Part shown: positions 8,919 through 18,978 of the stretch, in pieces
Layout of the letters: each line of letters opens with the position of its first letter
Numbering within the stretch: the first letter of the stretch is position 1
NCBI RefSeq assembly: GCF_009906955.1
Contig: NZ_CP047656.1
Coordinates: forward strand, 3,657,001 to 3,721,000
Direction: 5' to 3'
DNA from: Paraglaciecola mesophila
Lineage (GTDB): Bacteria; Pseudomonadota; Gammaproteobacteria; Enterobacterales; Alteromonadaceae
Length of the DNA stretch: 64,000 bases
Program-made: the position numbers and the translations under genes
Notes under the pieces: generated by a model
The model's input: only the letters and a program-made list of their open reading frames with translations
Database searches by the model: none
What the model was told of the DNA's origin: nothing

Positions 8919-9884
8919 ATGAAGTTAATGGTGCTTAAAGGGGTATGCAGCGCAATCGGTTTAATGGCCGCGCTGAGCGTGTCTGCTGGCGAACAAATTG
9001 ATCGCAGCATTGAAGCGAATCCTAATGGCTATGTGGAAATCGAGCACGTCAACGGCAAGGCACAAGTCCAAGGCTGGAACAAATCCCAAGTACAAGTGCA
9101 AGGCCAGCTAGGGGATAGTACCGAACGCTTTATATTTGAGCGCAAAGGTAATGAGGTGCTGATAAAGGTGAAAGTTAAGAATAGCCGAAAGCACAGCAGC
9201 CGCTGGGGGAGTGACGATGAAGACGAATTGATTATTTTTGTCCCCAACCAGAGCCGTATAAACTATACCGCTGTGAATGCGGACGTCAGCTTAAATGGCA
9301 TTCACGGTGGCGTAAATGCACAAACGGTGAATGGTGAAATCGATGCTCAAAAGCTGTCAGGCCGCCTGCAATTGGAATCGGTAAATGGTGACATTCAAGC
9401 CGATTCATTAGAAGGTGATGTCACTATCGAAACTGTTAATGGTGATATTCGCTCACAAAGTACTAATGGGCAGGAAGATAGATATAAGTCAGTAAATGGT
9501 GATATCAAGGTTACCTCTCGTTCAAAAGCGCTTCGCGTGACAACGGTTAACGGTGATGTGAAATTGGCGATGCAGGAAATTAAATTTGCTGATTTAGAAA
9601 CCGTTAACGGCGAATTAAGTATGGATTTAGCACTCGCTGACGGGGGAGAGTTACAGGCAACAACTGTAGGGGGAGAGATTAACCTGAATTTTGCTCCGGA
9701 CGTATCAGCATTGTTTGATATTCGTGCTCATGCAGGTGGTAAGATTGTTAATCGTCTGACCCATGACAAAGTTCAAAAAGACAAATATGGCCCAAGTAGC
9801 TGGCTAGCAACCAGTACAGGACAAGGTCAAGGGAAGGTGTCTATTTCAACCGTGAATGGTCGAGTGAGTATTTCAAAAGAATAG
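8919..9884 (+). CDS. Secreted DUF4097-type beta-repeat protein
   Basis: A 321-residue protein with a signal peptide (about residues 1-23, ending SVSAGEQ). The body carries about nine copies of a VNG[DE][IV]-type motif spaced 15-25 residues apart: VNGKAQ, VNGEIDAQ, VNGDIQADS, VNGDIRSQS, VNGDIKVTS, VNGDVKLAM, VNGELSMDL, VGGEINLNF, VNGRVSIS. This is typical of DUF4097 putative adhesin/beta-helix proteins. AGGAG precedes the ATG. It is third in the sigma/anti-sigma operon, so it may be a structural output or sensor of an envelope response. The molecular role is unknown. Confidence 0.8.
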   Translation: MKLMVLKGVCSAIGLMAALSVSAGEQIDRSIEANPNGYVEIEHVNGKAQVQGWNKSQVQVQGQLGDSTERFIFERKGNEVLIKVKVKNSRKHSSRWGSDDEDELIIFVPNQSRINYTAVNADVSLNGIHGGVNAQTVNGEIDAQKLSGRLQLESVNGDIQADSLEGDVTIETVNGDIRSQSTNGQEDRYKSVNGDIKVTSRSKALRVTTVNGDVKLAMQEIKFADLETVNGELSMDLALADGGELQATTVGGEINLNFAPDVSALFDIRAHAGGKIVNRLTHDKVQKDKYGPSSWLATSTGQGQGKVSISTVNGRVSISKE

Positions 9885-9895
9885 AGGCAATAAAC

Positions 9896-9934
9896 AAAAA
9901 TGCACCACCCACGCAGGGACGAAGGTGATGCATT
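9896..9934 (-). terminator. Intrinsic terminator of the TonB-dependent receptor gene
   Basis: Read on the minus strand, an 11-bp stem with one mismatch (9924-9934 with 9899-9909) is followed by TTTTTG. It begins 15 bases past the receptor stop codon. It also sits 15 bases after the convergent DUF4097 gene. Confidence 0.75.
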
Positions 9935-9948
9935 GAGTTAACTAAGTT

Positions 9949-12867
9949 TTAGAAAGAAACTTTAACACCAGCATTAGCACGACGACCGATCAGGTCATAA
10001 AGTGCATCAAAGGTATTTCCTGAAGGGACTTCGTTAAATACGTTACGAATACCAGCAGAGAAGCTAACGTTGTCATTCAAGTAGTAAACTGCAGACAAGT
10101 CGTGTGTCCACACTGAATCGATAAAGTTAGGTGACGCATCTTCTGGTGAACCGCCGCCAGGTGACACATCAAACAAAGCACTCTTATCAATAAAGCGCGA
10201 GCTCCAGTTAACGTTTAAGTCGTCAATACGGTAATCAATAGACGTGCTCCATTGTAAGCTTGGATCACCTACTTCACCGTCTTCTACGTTGATTTCATCT
10301 GGGCGAGTTTGAAATTCAAATTCATCTAAGCTAAGTACTTTGGTCGCTGAGATATTGATTCTGACTTCACCAGGTAAATCAAACTGACTTAGGTCTGTTC
10401 TGTAACGGATGTTCGCTTCGATACCGTCAGTGTCGAAACCAGCCGCGTTAATATAACCAGAGCGCACCAATGCAATATCATTGGTGGTAGGGTCGCGGTC
10501 AATTTGTCCACAGAAGTTAACATCTGGGCCGCCAGTCGCATCAACACAGTTATCAGCAACATCTTGCGCTGAAACTAAGTTAATCGCATCAGAAATTTCG
10601 ATGTTGTAGTAATCCACAGTCAATGAGAAGTTCTCAATGAAAGCAGGTGTCCATACAAAACCAATGGTTTGCGATTCAGCTGTTTCAGAGAACAGTTCAG
10701 TGTTACCACCAGAAAGCGTATCAACACTCACGTTATCGTTTGCTTCGAAACCAGCCGGGATGCCAAGGGCTAAACAGTTCGCCGCTCTATCTGGATCTTC
10801 ATTGATGTTATCTGCATCACATGGGTCAGATACACGGGCGAAGCCAGGCGATACAGGGCTAAAGGCTTCTGTAACGTTTGGTGCACGAACCGCTTCACTG
10901 ACTGTCGCGCGGAAACGCAAGTCTTCGATAGGAGCCCAGCCTAAGCCAACTTGCCATGCATCTGCATTACCTGCATGAGAGTAATCAGCTGTACGATAGG
11001 CCGCATCTACAGTGAGTTCTTCGATCAAGAACATATCGCTAAGTAATGGCGCACTGACTTCGATGAAATACTCTTCTACATCGAATCCACCAAATGAATC
11101 AGGCGTCGCTGCAGATGAATAAAAGCCTGCTTTAGTGAATTCATCCGTAATGGTGCTTGATGTTTCTTCACGGTACTCATAACCCACAGCAACACCGATG
11201 GCACCACCAGGAAGCTCTAAAAATGCGCCTGTATCAAATGATAAAGAGGCACCGTAAACGTCTTGGGTGATTTCGTCTTCACGTAACACATCACCAGAAA
11301 TAAAATCTGCTGCTTCAGCGCTGAAGTTTCCTGTACCGAACGGATTAAATGCAACACAGTTTCCGCCATTGACTGAAGCTGGGTCTTCATAATCGTCGCC
11401 TTGCGCACTAGGCACTTGGCTACGACATGCAGCCATTCCAGTTGCAGGGTCGATAACCGCATCAAGCGCAGCTGTAACGTTGTCTTCTATTACATCGTTA
11501 AGTGTGCGGCGAGTATTTTTGGTTTCACCATGAGTGTAAAATACGTCATAGTCGAATACTGTTTCGCCAAGCTCGAATCCGCCTTCAAAGCCAACCACGA
11601 CGCGGAACAATTCACGATCGTTTGCTGCTGAACGGTTACCTAAATCACCGAAGAAACGTGAGAAGGGCACGGTAGTGTCTTGACCGCCGTCAATAAGACG
11701 CTGTCTGGTAGCAGAATCTAAGAACGGGTTATCTGCAACGTTAATGCTTAAGCCACCGAAATTGAAAGCCGGCTGAAACTGCTGACGAATATCTTTATCA
11801 ACGTATTTAACATCACCGTACATACGAACGTTATCGTTAAAGTCATAACGGAATGTAGAGGCTAATGTAACGGTCTCTTGGGCGGGTGTGTAGTTTTCAT
11901 AGTTATCAGGGAAGAAAACCGTGTCGTATGCTTGGTCAAAGTTACCAAAGGCGAAGCTGTTGGTATTGATACGCTCAACCTGATCCATACCTACGCCGTC
12001 AGGTGAAAACGTAATACGAGGGCCACCACCAAATGGGTTGATCACACCAAAGTCGTTGATCATTTCTGAACCGACGAAAGGTACACGGAATCTATCAGCA
12101 ATACCGTCGTCTTCACCGCCATCATCTGGGTTGATAACAGTACCTGCATAATCATGTTGTTGCAGGTCGGTTAGTAATACTTCGCGAATGTCAGATTTAC
12201 CAGCGAAGAACGTAATGTTGCCTTTACCGTCTTCTGAGGTTGCACCGGCTAACACACTAAAGTTATGGCTCTTGGTCCCTACCCCTTCAGTGCTATCGGA
12301 AACACCGGCATTAAACTCAAAACCTTCAAAATCGTCTTTAAGGATAATATTGATAACGCCTGAAACTGCATCAGAACCATAAATAGCTGACGCACCACCT
12401 GTGATGATTTCAACTTTATCGATCAAGGCAGCAGGTATGGCGCCTGTATCGATAGCTGAAGAACCTGGTGCACCGGCAACGTGACGAATGCCGTTAACCA
12501 AGGTTAGCGTACGGTCTCTACCCAATGAGCGAAGATCTGGGGCACTTAAGCCTGCATCTTCGTTGCTGTTGTTGTTACCGATTAAGCTTGAACTAGCTGC
12601 GATAGCTGGAATTTCCGCTAAAATACTACCTAAGTCTGGTGTACCAAAGCGGGCAATTTCTTCTGAACTTAAAGAGATAACTGGAGCGGGTGAAGAAAGC
12701 TCGGCACGTGCAATACGTGAGCCGGTTACTGATATTTTCTCAAGAGCCTCGCCTTCAGCGGCAGGGGTTTCCTGTGCTGTCGTTAAAGTAGAAAATGATG
12801 CGGCCGAAAGCGCACCGAGAGAGACAGCGAGTCTAATTGACTTCGCCAATTCGGTTTTAGTGAACAT
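9949..12867 (-). CDS. TonB-dependent outer-membrane receptor
   Basis: A 972-residue TonB-dependent transporter. It has a signal peptide (about 1-31, ending TTAQ) and an N-terminal plug with ISVTGSRIARAELSSPAPVI, the PDLRSLGRDRTLTLVNG region and GASAIYGSDAVSGVINII. A 22-strand-type barrel ends in the outer-membrane signature GVKVSF. Paired cysteines occur in predicted surface loops (near residues 480-505, 700-715 and 780-795), as in large marine receptors for peptides or glycans. No FecR/sigma-interacting N-terminal extension is seen. It stands alone between DUF4097 and ispB, so the substrate cannot be inferred from context. Confidence 0.93.
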   Translation of the reverse strand: MFTKTELAKSIRLAVSLGALSAASFSTLTTAQETPAAEGEALEKISVTGSRIARAELSSPAPVISLSSEEIARFGTPDLGSILAEIPAIAASSSLIGNNNSNEDAGLSAPDLRSLGRDRTLTLVNGIRHVAGAPGSSAIDTGAIPAALIDKVEIITGGASAIYGSDAVSGVINIILKDDFEGFEFNAGVSDSTEGVGTKSHNFSVLAGATSEDGKGNITFFAGKSDIREVLLTDLQQHDYAGTVINPDDGGEDDGIADRFRVPFVGSEMINDFGVINPFGGGPRITFSPDGVGMDQVERINTNSFAFGNFDQAYDTVFFPDNYENYTPAQETVTLASTFRYDFNDNVRMYGDVKYVDKDIRQQFQPAFNFGGLSINVADNPFLDSATRQRLIDGGQDTTVPFSRFFGDLGNRSAANDRELFRVVVGFEGGFELGETVFDYDVFYTHGETKNTRRTLNDVIEDNVTAALDAVIDPATGMAACRSQVPSAQGDDYEDPASVNGGNCVAFNPFGTGNFSAEAADFISGDVLREDEITQDVYGASLSFDTGAFLELPGGAIGVAVGYEYREETSSTITDEFTKAGFYSSAATPDSFGGFDVEEYFIEVSAPLLSDMFLIEELTVDAAYRTADYSHAGNADAWQVGLGWAPIEDLRFRATVSEAVRAPNVTEAFSPVSPGFARVSDPCDADNINEDPDRAANCLALGIPAGFEANDNVSVDTLSGGNTELFSETAESQTIGFVWTPAFIENFSLTVDYYNIEISDAINLVSAQDVADNCVDATGGPDVNFCGQIDRDPTTNDIALVRSGYINAAGFDTDGIEANIRYRTDLSQFDLPGEVRINISATKVLSLDEFEFQTRPDEINVEDGEVGDPSLQWSTSIDYRIDDLNVNWSSRFIDKSALFDVSPGGGSPEDASPNFIDSVWTHDLSAVYYLNDNVSFSAGIRNVFNEVPSGNTFDALYDLIGRRANAGVKVSF

Positions 12868-13139
12868 GTAAATCCCCGTGATTTTATTAATACCAATCGT
12901 TTTTTTTACGATTTTTATTGTTCAATAGTGAGTTGAACTGTAACGGAATATAAATCAATACATATCGGCTTACAATCTATTATGGATTATCGTATGTATC
13001 GAAAACTTCACATTTGGAGCAAATTCCCTGTCCCTATTGGGGTTTTGGGGGCATTTCTGAAAGCGTTATTAGACTAATTTACAGTATGAAAGAGGAGAAT
13101 AGGCACGGAAAATTTTTAAAATATTTACAAAAGGGGAGG

Positions 13140-14111
13140 CTAGGCCACCCGCTCTACTGCAATGTGAGCTAAGCCAATTAAGGCTTGCTTGTAGTGTGAT
13201 TCAGGAATGGGCGCCAATGCGTCGACCGCTTGTTGAGAGGCTGTTAACGCTTTTTGCTTGGTGTAACCCAAGGCGTTGGTTTGCTCCATCGCTTCTAAAA
13301 TTAACGTTAGATTATCCATGCCATTACCTGACTCAATGGCTTCTCGTATCATTGCCGCTTGTTGTTCATTGCCATGCCACATTGCGTACAAAAGCGGCAA
13401 GGTAGGTTTACCTTCTGCTAGGTCATCACCCATGTTTTTACCCATATCCTCACTGTCAGAGGCGTAATCCATGATGTCATCAACGAGTTGAAAGGCTGTG
13501 CCCAAATACTTTCCGTAGTTTTGCATGGCATTTTCAATGTCTTTGGTTTGTTTGGTCAGTACACCAGCTAATAGCGTAGCCGCTTCAAATAAGCGTGCAG
13601 TTTTGCTGTAAATCACTTCCATGTAACTTTCTTCTGTGGTGTCAGGATCGTTACAGTTCATCAATTGCAGCACTTCACCCTCTGCAATCACATTGGTTGC
13701 ATCGGACAAAATTTGCATGACGCGCATGCTGTCCAGCGTCACCATCATTTGAAACGAGCGGGTATATAGAAAGTCACCCACTAACACACTTGCTTGATTA
13801 CCAAATACTTCATTTGCTGTTTCGCGCCCTCGGCGCATAGTCGACTCATCGACGACATCGTCATGCAGTAACGTCGCGGTATGAATAAATTCAATAATTG
13901 CGGCTAACGTATGATGTTGCTCTGTCTGTATATTCAAGGCCCGAGCGGCTAAAACCGTTAATAAAGGCCTTAGTCGTTTGCCACCGCTATTAACGATGTA
14001 AAAGCCAAGTTGATTGATCAGCGAGACATCTGAATTCACCTGCTTTTGGATCAGTTGATTGACCGCGAGCATATCTGGCTCAGCGAGTGAAAGGATGTGG
14101 TCTAAATCCAT
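13140..14111 (-). CDS. ispB: Octaprenyl diphosphate synthase
   Basis: Trans-prenyltransferase that makes the side chain of ubiquinone and menaquinone. The 323 residues match the family length. Both aspartate-rich motifs are present: LLHDDVVDES (about residue 80) and QLVDDIMDYAS (about 208). GGKRLRPLL binds the substrate diphosphate. It is divergent from rplU-rpmA, the same arrangement as in E. coli. The start is ATG 14111. Confidence 0.96.
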   Translation of the reverse strand: MDLDHILSLAEPDMLAVNQLIQKQVNSDVSLINQLGFYIVNSGGKRLRPLLTVLAARALNIQTEQHHTLAAIIEFIHTATLLHDDVVDESTMRRGRETANEVFGNQASVLVGDFLYTRSFQMMVTLDSMRVMQILSDATNVIAEGEVLQLMNCNDPDTTEESYMEVIYSKTARLFEAATLLAGVLTKQTKDIENAMQNYGKYLGTAFQLVDDIMDYASDSEDMGKNMGDDLAEGKPTLPLLYAMWHGNEQQAAMIREAIESGNGMDNLTLILEAMEQTNALGYTKQKALTASQQAVDALAPIPESHYKQALIGLAHIAVERVA

Positions 14112-14265
14112 ACTTAATTTTCAGCTCTGAAGATAAGGTGTTAATTAGCGTGCGATTTTACAGAAATTACACAGGGTATCCAGCAGACATTATGTAACAA
14201 TTGCCTGCAAAGACGCGTAGAATATGTGTTGCTGCATATTTGAGCAAATAAATTGAATTTGGTAC

Positions 14266-14302
14266 TTGCGACGACTGGACGGTTCACGTACAATTCGCGC
14301 CC
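14266..14302 (+). promoter_or_regulatory. Predicted sigma70 promoter of rplU-rpmA
   Basis: TTGCGA (14266-14271), a 17-bp spacer and TACAAT (14289-14294) are followed by TCGCGCCC. This matches the rpsF promoter in spacing, -10 and discriminator. The leader would be about 50 bases. Confidence 0.72.
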
Positions 14303-14350
14303 TGTTTTTGAATATATAGCGCTATGATTAAGCGCAGAGCGGAGTTAATT

Positions 14351-14662
14351 ATGTACGCGGTTTTCCAAAGTGGTGGCAAACAACACCGTGTGGCTGAAGG
14401 CCAAACCGTTCGTCTAGAGAAGATCGAAGTGGCTCCAGGTGAGTCAGTAGAATTCGCTGATATCTTGATGGTGAGCAATGGTGAAGACGTTAAGATCGGT
14501 ACGCCTTTTGTTAGTGGCGGAAAAGTTACAGCGGAAGTTGTAACGCATGGTCGTGGCGAGAAAGTTAAGATTGTTAAGTTTCGTCGACGCAAGCATTCAC
14601 GTACCCAAATGGGTCACCGTCAGTGGTTCACGGAAGTGAAAATCACTGGTATAAGCGCTTAA
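14351..14662 (+). CDS. rplU: 50S ribosomal protein L21
   Basis: A 103-residue L21, the normal length. The protein begins [20 protein letters not shown], and the C-terminal half has [27 protein letters not shown] basic rRNA-binding sequence. I chose ATG 14351 because GGAG lies 7 bases upstream and E. coli L21 starts at the same residue; the upstream in-frame ATG at 14324 would add nine unlikely residues. First gene of rplU-rpmA. Confidence 0.97.
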   Translation: MYAVFQSGGKQHRVAEGQTVRLEKIEVAPGESVEFADILMVSNGEDVKIGTPFVSGGKVTAEVVTHGRGEKVKIVKFRRRKHSRTQMGHRQWFTEVKITGISA

Positions 14663-14680
14663 TAGTAGGAGTTCGAACTA

Positions 14681-14938
14681 ATGGCACATAAAAAGGCTGG
14701 TGGTAGTACCAATAACGGTCGTGACTCAGAAAGTAAACGTTTAGGTGTTAAACGTTACGGTGGCGAGTCAGTTTTAGCAGGTAACATTATTGTTCGTCAA
14801 CGTGGTACTCGTTTCCACGCTGGTGACAACATGGGTATCGGCAAAGATCACACTTTGTTTGCTTTATCAGACGGTAAAGTTCAATTTGAAGTGAAAGGTC
14901 CTAAAAACCGTAAATTTGTAAGTATCGTTGCTGAATAA
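14681..14938 (+). CDS. rpmA: 50S ribosomal protein L27
   Basis: An 85-residue L27 whose flexible N-terminus ([20 protein letters not shown]) reaches the peptidyl-transferase centre. It has [10 protein letters not shown] and [15 protein letters not shown] as expected. There is no Firmicute-type N-terminal extension needing cleavage. It follows rplU by 18 bases with AGGAG before the ATG, and a strong terminator lies downstream. Confidence 0.98.
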   Translation: MAHKKAGGSTNNGRDSESKRLGVKRYGGESVLAGNIIVRQRGTRFHAGDNMGIGKDHTLFALSDGKVQFEVKGPKNRKFVSIVAE

Positions 14939-14963
14939 TTAGCAATCTTACACAGTTTAAAAG

Positions 14964-14987
14964 ACCCCGCTTGTGCGGGGTTTTTTG
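14964..14987 (+). terminator. Intrinsic terminator of rplU-rpmA
   Basis: A GC-rich 7-bp stem (ACCCCGC/GCGGGGT) with a TTGT loop is followed by six Ts. It separates rpmA from obgE, which then needs its own promoter in 14988-15108. Confidence 0.92.
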
Positions 14988-15072
14988 TTTGAGACGTCTT
15001 ATTATCATTTTGCATACATAAGACCAACACGCTGAGCTAGGGAATGCCCCAAGCGCCAGCGAACTAGTATAA

Positions 15073-16278
<1,206 letters not shown>

Positions 16279-16369
16279 GCCGATTATCGGTTGGCTGTAT
16301 GTACTCAGTTGACCGACTTGAACTGAATAATGAACGTGTAATGTAGTTGGAAAAGTAGGGTGTTATAGC

Positions 16370-16885
16370 ATGGCAAAGATTGCAATGATTGCCGCAATGG
16401 CAAATGAACGAGTAATTGGTCTTAACAATCAAATGCCTTGGCACATGCCAGCCGACTTAAAACATTTTAAACGCGTGACGTTGGGCAAGCCAATCATTAT
16501 GGGGCGAAAAACCTACGAATCTATTGGTAGGGCGTTACCTGGTCGACTTAATATCGTGATTACAGGCGACCAAGGTTATCAACTGAGTGATGCGAGTGTC
16601 GTACACAGCTGCGAACAGGCTATTAACTTGGCTACGTCACACATGCAAAAAGAAGGCGTAGCTGAGCAGAAGCAGGAAATTATGGTGATTGGTGGCGGTA
16701 CGGTTTACCAACACTTTTTACCTCATGCTAATCGCTTGTATTTGACCTTTATAGATTTAGACACCCCTGGAGACACGTATTTTCCTGACTATGCAGATGA
16801 TGTATGGCAAGAGATTGAATCTGAATCGAGTGAGCCTGACGAGAAAAATCCACACGCCTACCGCTTTGTTACCCTTGCTAGGTGA
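16370..16885 (+). CDS. folA: Dihydrofolate reductase
   Basis: Reduces dihydrofolate to tetrahydrofolate with NADPH. The 171 residues include IAAMANERVIGLNNQMPWHM, where the proton-relay acid is replaced in position by the usual active-site loop before ADLKHFKRVTLGKPIIMGRKTYESIGRALPGR. GGGTVYQHFLPHANRLYLTFI completes the cofactor-binding region. The expected catalytic Asp/Glu is Asp29-equivalent in the PADLKHF helix. It is transcribed after obgE with 91 bases between, and its stop lies inside a convergent hairpin. Confidence 0.95.
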   Translation: MAKIAMIAAMANERVIGLNNQMPWHMPADLKHFKRVTLGKPIIMGRKTYESIGRALPGRLNIVITGDQGYQLSDASVVHSCEQAINLATSHMQKEGVAEQKQEIMVIGGGTVYQHFLPHANRLYLTFIDLDTPGDTYFPDYADDVWQEIESESSEPDEKNPHAYRFVTLAR

Positions 16886-16906
16886 TTGCTGTCTAAGCAA
16901 TCGCCT
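16880..16906. terminator. Bidirectional hairpin spanning both convergent stop codons
   Basis: An 11-bp stem with one G-T wobble (16880-16890 with 16896-16906) includes the folA TGA and the TAG of the convergent membrane-protein gene. No immediate T-run follows on either strand; GTTTTT appears only some 10 bases on. It is probably a weak shared terminator. Confidence 0.5.
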
Positions 16907-17414
16907 TGGCGCTGTTTTTCAGTAATGTAAAGGTATACACATAGCCATATAATGCGCTGAACACAATGCTGGGTGTCACAGTCAGCAATAAGTTAGGTGT
17001 GTGATTTATTAGGTTCACTGTGATGGCTATACTTCCTTGCATCAATATCGGGATTAGAGGGGCGAGTAGTGCGCCGGAGATTTTCGCTACGGATAAGCGT
17101 GATGCCGCATTATCCAACGCGTGATTGAACGTCTTAAAAATGGCAATGTTTTGTTTCGTTTTAGCGTAAACCGAACACAGAATGGGTACCACAAATACCA
17201 GCGACACGTAATGACTACCAAACCGTTGAACGACCTTTTCTAATGTGAAGGTGAATATGATGGTAATGCTGCCACTGAGCGAACCTTGTACTAGCGCCGA
17301 ACGCAGAATAAGCGCTAGATCGTCTGTCACTAAGCTATTCGCCCAGTAAGTCCAACCAAAATAGAATAAAAATGCCACTAATGCTGACATGGCCAATCTA
17401 CTTCTTGATGACAT
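16893..17414 (-). CDS. Small integral membrane protein of unknown function
   Basis: 173 residues with about four hydrophobic segments: near 8-28, 38-58, 65-85 (SLVFVVPILCSVYA) and 110-165 (LLAPLIPILMQGSIAITVNL and PSIVFSALYGYVYTF). No catalytic motif is evident. I do not recognise the family. ATG 17414 lies after TAGGGAGAAC, a good ribosome-binding site, and supports a real gene. It is convergent with folA, and the MITE-like repeat begins 44 bases upstream of its start, so its promoter lies next to or within that repeat. Confidence 0.7.
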   Translation of the reverse strand: MSSRSRLAMSALVAFLFYFGWTYWANSLVTDDLALILRSALVQGSLSGSITIIFTFTLEKVVQRFGSHYVSLVFVVPILCSVYAKTKQNIAIFKTFNHALDNAASRLSVAKISGALLAPLIPILMQGSIAITVNLINHTPNLLLTVTPSIVFSALYGYVYTFTLLKNSAKAIA

Positions 17415-17458
17415 TTTGGGTTCTCCCTAGCAAAGTAATTGGAATGGCATAAGACCTT

Positions 17459-17723
17459 ATACCAATTCCATTAAATAATTGGCCTCTCAGAATTCATCCA
17501 GCGGGTTTTGAACAAGGCGTCGGTGTGTAGTAATGGTTGTTCCCTTTCAAATATCGAGAACGTAGTGCAAAACCCGCTGGGGAATTCCCTTCGGGCGAAT
17601 TTTAAAAAGACTTACTCTGTGTTGCTCAAACTCGAAAGAGCACCACTATTACTTCATTTAAGCGCCTTGATTAAGTCCTTTTAAATTTTCGCTGAGTGGT
17701 TAATTATTTAATGGAATTGGTAT
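17459..17723. mobile_element. MITE-like palindromic element with 22-bp perfect terminal inverted repeats
   Basis: A 265-bp segment bounded by perfect 22-bp inverted repeats (17459-17480 and 17702-17723; the outer end reads ATACCAATTCCATT). Inside, a second repeat pair carries CCAGCGGGTTTTG (around 17500) and CAAAACCCGCTGG (around 17570). A third pairs GCGAATTTT... (around 17597) with ...AAATTTTCGC (around 17690). The whole unit can therefore fold into a long cruciform with subsidiary hairpins. TTA flanks both ends if the repeat is trimmed to TACC/GGTA, a possible 3-bp target duplication. There is no ORF. It fills most of the 385-bp gap between the membrane-protein gene and tpx. It looks like a non-autonomous miniature element; the family is not identified. 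Confidence 0.8.
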
Positions 17724-17799
17724 TACTATTGTTTTCTGTCTTTCATCCCCCATTTTAGTATGCTACGAAAAACGATTATTAATCAAAGTTGGAGAACAT

Positions 17800-18294
17800 A
17801 TGAGCACAGTGACTTTAAAGGGTAACCCATTCAACACCATTGGCGTCTTGCCAAGTGTAGGTGAAAGCGCAGTCGATTTTCGTTTAGTGAAAACCGACCT
17901 TTCTGAAACCACACTTGCTGACTATAAAGGCTCTCGTTTGGTACTGAATATTTTCCCGTCTGTGGATACGCCGACGTGTGCAATGTCTGTACGCAAGTTT
18001 AATGAGCAAGTAAGTCAATTAGATAACACCAAAGTGCTATGTGTCTCTGCTGATTTGCCTTTTGCGGCTGCGCGTTTCTGTGGTGCTGAAGGGATTGAAA
18101 ATGTTGCTACAGGCTCAAGCTTTAGAAGCACATTTGGCACAGATTATGGTGTGGAATTTGTTGATGGCCCATTGAAAGGCTTGTTGTCACGCAGTGTAGT
18201 AGTGCTTGATGAAAGCGGTAAGGTTATTTATACCGAACAAGTTTCTGAAACAGCTGACGAGCCTGACTATGAAGCAGCGATTGCAGCGCTATAG
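17800..18294 (+). CDS. tpx: Thiol peroxidase Tpx
   Basis: Periplasmic-type atypical 2-Cys peroxiredoxin that reduces lipid and alkyl hydroperoxides with thioredoxin. The 164 residues carry the peroxidatic Cys60 in [15 protein letters not shown] and the resolving Cys94 in ARFCGAEG, matching Cys61 and Cys95 of E. coli. A third Cys (Cys81) is also conserved there. TTGGAG precedes the ATG. The promoter lies between the palindromic element and the gene. No signal peptide is apparent. Confidence 0.96.
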   Translation: MSTVTLKGNPFNTIGVLPSVGESAVDFRLVKTDLSETTLADYKGSRLVLNIFPSVDTPTCAMSVRKFNEQVSQLDNTKVLCVSADLPFAAARFCGAEGIENVATGSSFRSTFGTDYGVEFVDGPLKGLLSRSVVVLDESGKVIYTEQVSETADEPDYEAAIAAL

Positions 18295-18330
18295 TGATTC
18301 TAAAGGTGTTTAACACTTTTTGAGTGCCCA

Positions 18331-18358
18331 AAAAGAAACGAGCCGCAATGCGGCTCGT
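18331..18358 (-). terminator. Intrinsic terminator of the cold-shock gene
   Basis: A 9-bp GC-rich stem (18338-18346 with 18350-18358) with a 3-base loop. On the minus strand it is followed by TTTCTTTTT, so it serves the csp gene. It may also stop tpx transcripts, although the plus-strand T-tail is weak. Confidence 0.8.
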
Positions 18359-18387
18359 CTTAGGCGATAACTAACGTCAGTCTGTAA

Positions 18388-18594
18388 TTAAATAGGAACT
18401 ACGTTGTTCGCACATGGGCCTTTAGGGCTTTGACCAACTTCAAACTCAACCGCTTGGCCGTCGTTCAAAGTTGCATATCCACCACCGCTTTTAATTTCTG
18501 AGTGATGAACAAATAAATCTTTTCCACCGTCTTCTGGAGTAATGAAACCGAAACCTTTGTCCGCATTAAACCACTTAACTGTACCTTTACTCAT
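18388..18594 (-). CDS. Cold-shock protein of the CspA family
   Basis: A 68-residue single cold-shock domain that binds single-stranded RNA/DNA. RNP1 is KGFGFI and RNP2 is [28 protein letters not shown] starts the protein. Which csp paralogue it is cannot be told from sequence alone. The AT-rich 5' region has only a weak Shine-Dalgarno (GTAGAGTAG), consistent with the structured leaders of cold-inducible csp genes, but induction is inferred. Confidence 0.95.
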   Translation of the reverse strand: MSKGTVKWFNADKGFGFITPEDGGKDLFVHHSEIKSGGGYATLNDGQAVEFEVGQSPKGPCANNVVPI

Positions 18595-18978
18595 AATCTA
18601 CTCTACTTTAATTAATATATTGTTTGCAGAAAACCTGCAGAGAGCATTGTATAGGTTATTTTCAAGTAAATCCGTTCTAATCCAACTTTACTTCACATTT
18701 TTGCCGCTTAATTTGCCAAACACTCTCTTTCTTATTGGTGGCGTGCATTTTGCTGCTTAATTTGTGGAACAGAAAAACAGTCCAATTAATAAATGTTTTT
18801 TTAGGCGAAGAGTTCTTTCCGGCCCTTGTTTTAATTGGAATGCAGAGATCCTTAAGGCATTTTGCAAGCTAAAAAAATTATACAGACTAGATTTGTAAAT
18901 TTTATAAATATCTAGGTTGAAAGCACTTTTTCTATCCAAGGCTTAATCTCATTACGAAATAACTGAAAAGGAAAAAGC
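18595..18978. other. 384-bp csp/PLD divergent intergenic region with imperfect 17-bp direct repeat
   Basis: This region separates the minus-strand csp gene from the PLD gene. It contains TTTTGCCGCTTAATTTG at 18699-18715 and the same 17-mer with one change (T for the second C) at 18748-18764. A candidate csp -10 (TACAAT on the minus strand) lies near 18645. No ORF here looks real. The repeats could be regulator sites for either gene. Confidence 0.45.

Noticed and set aside
12488..12871. 127-codon plus-strand frame opposite the TonB receptor N-terminus
   Set aside because: Shadow of the receptor signal and plug region; composition is typical of antisense frames.
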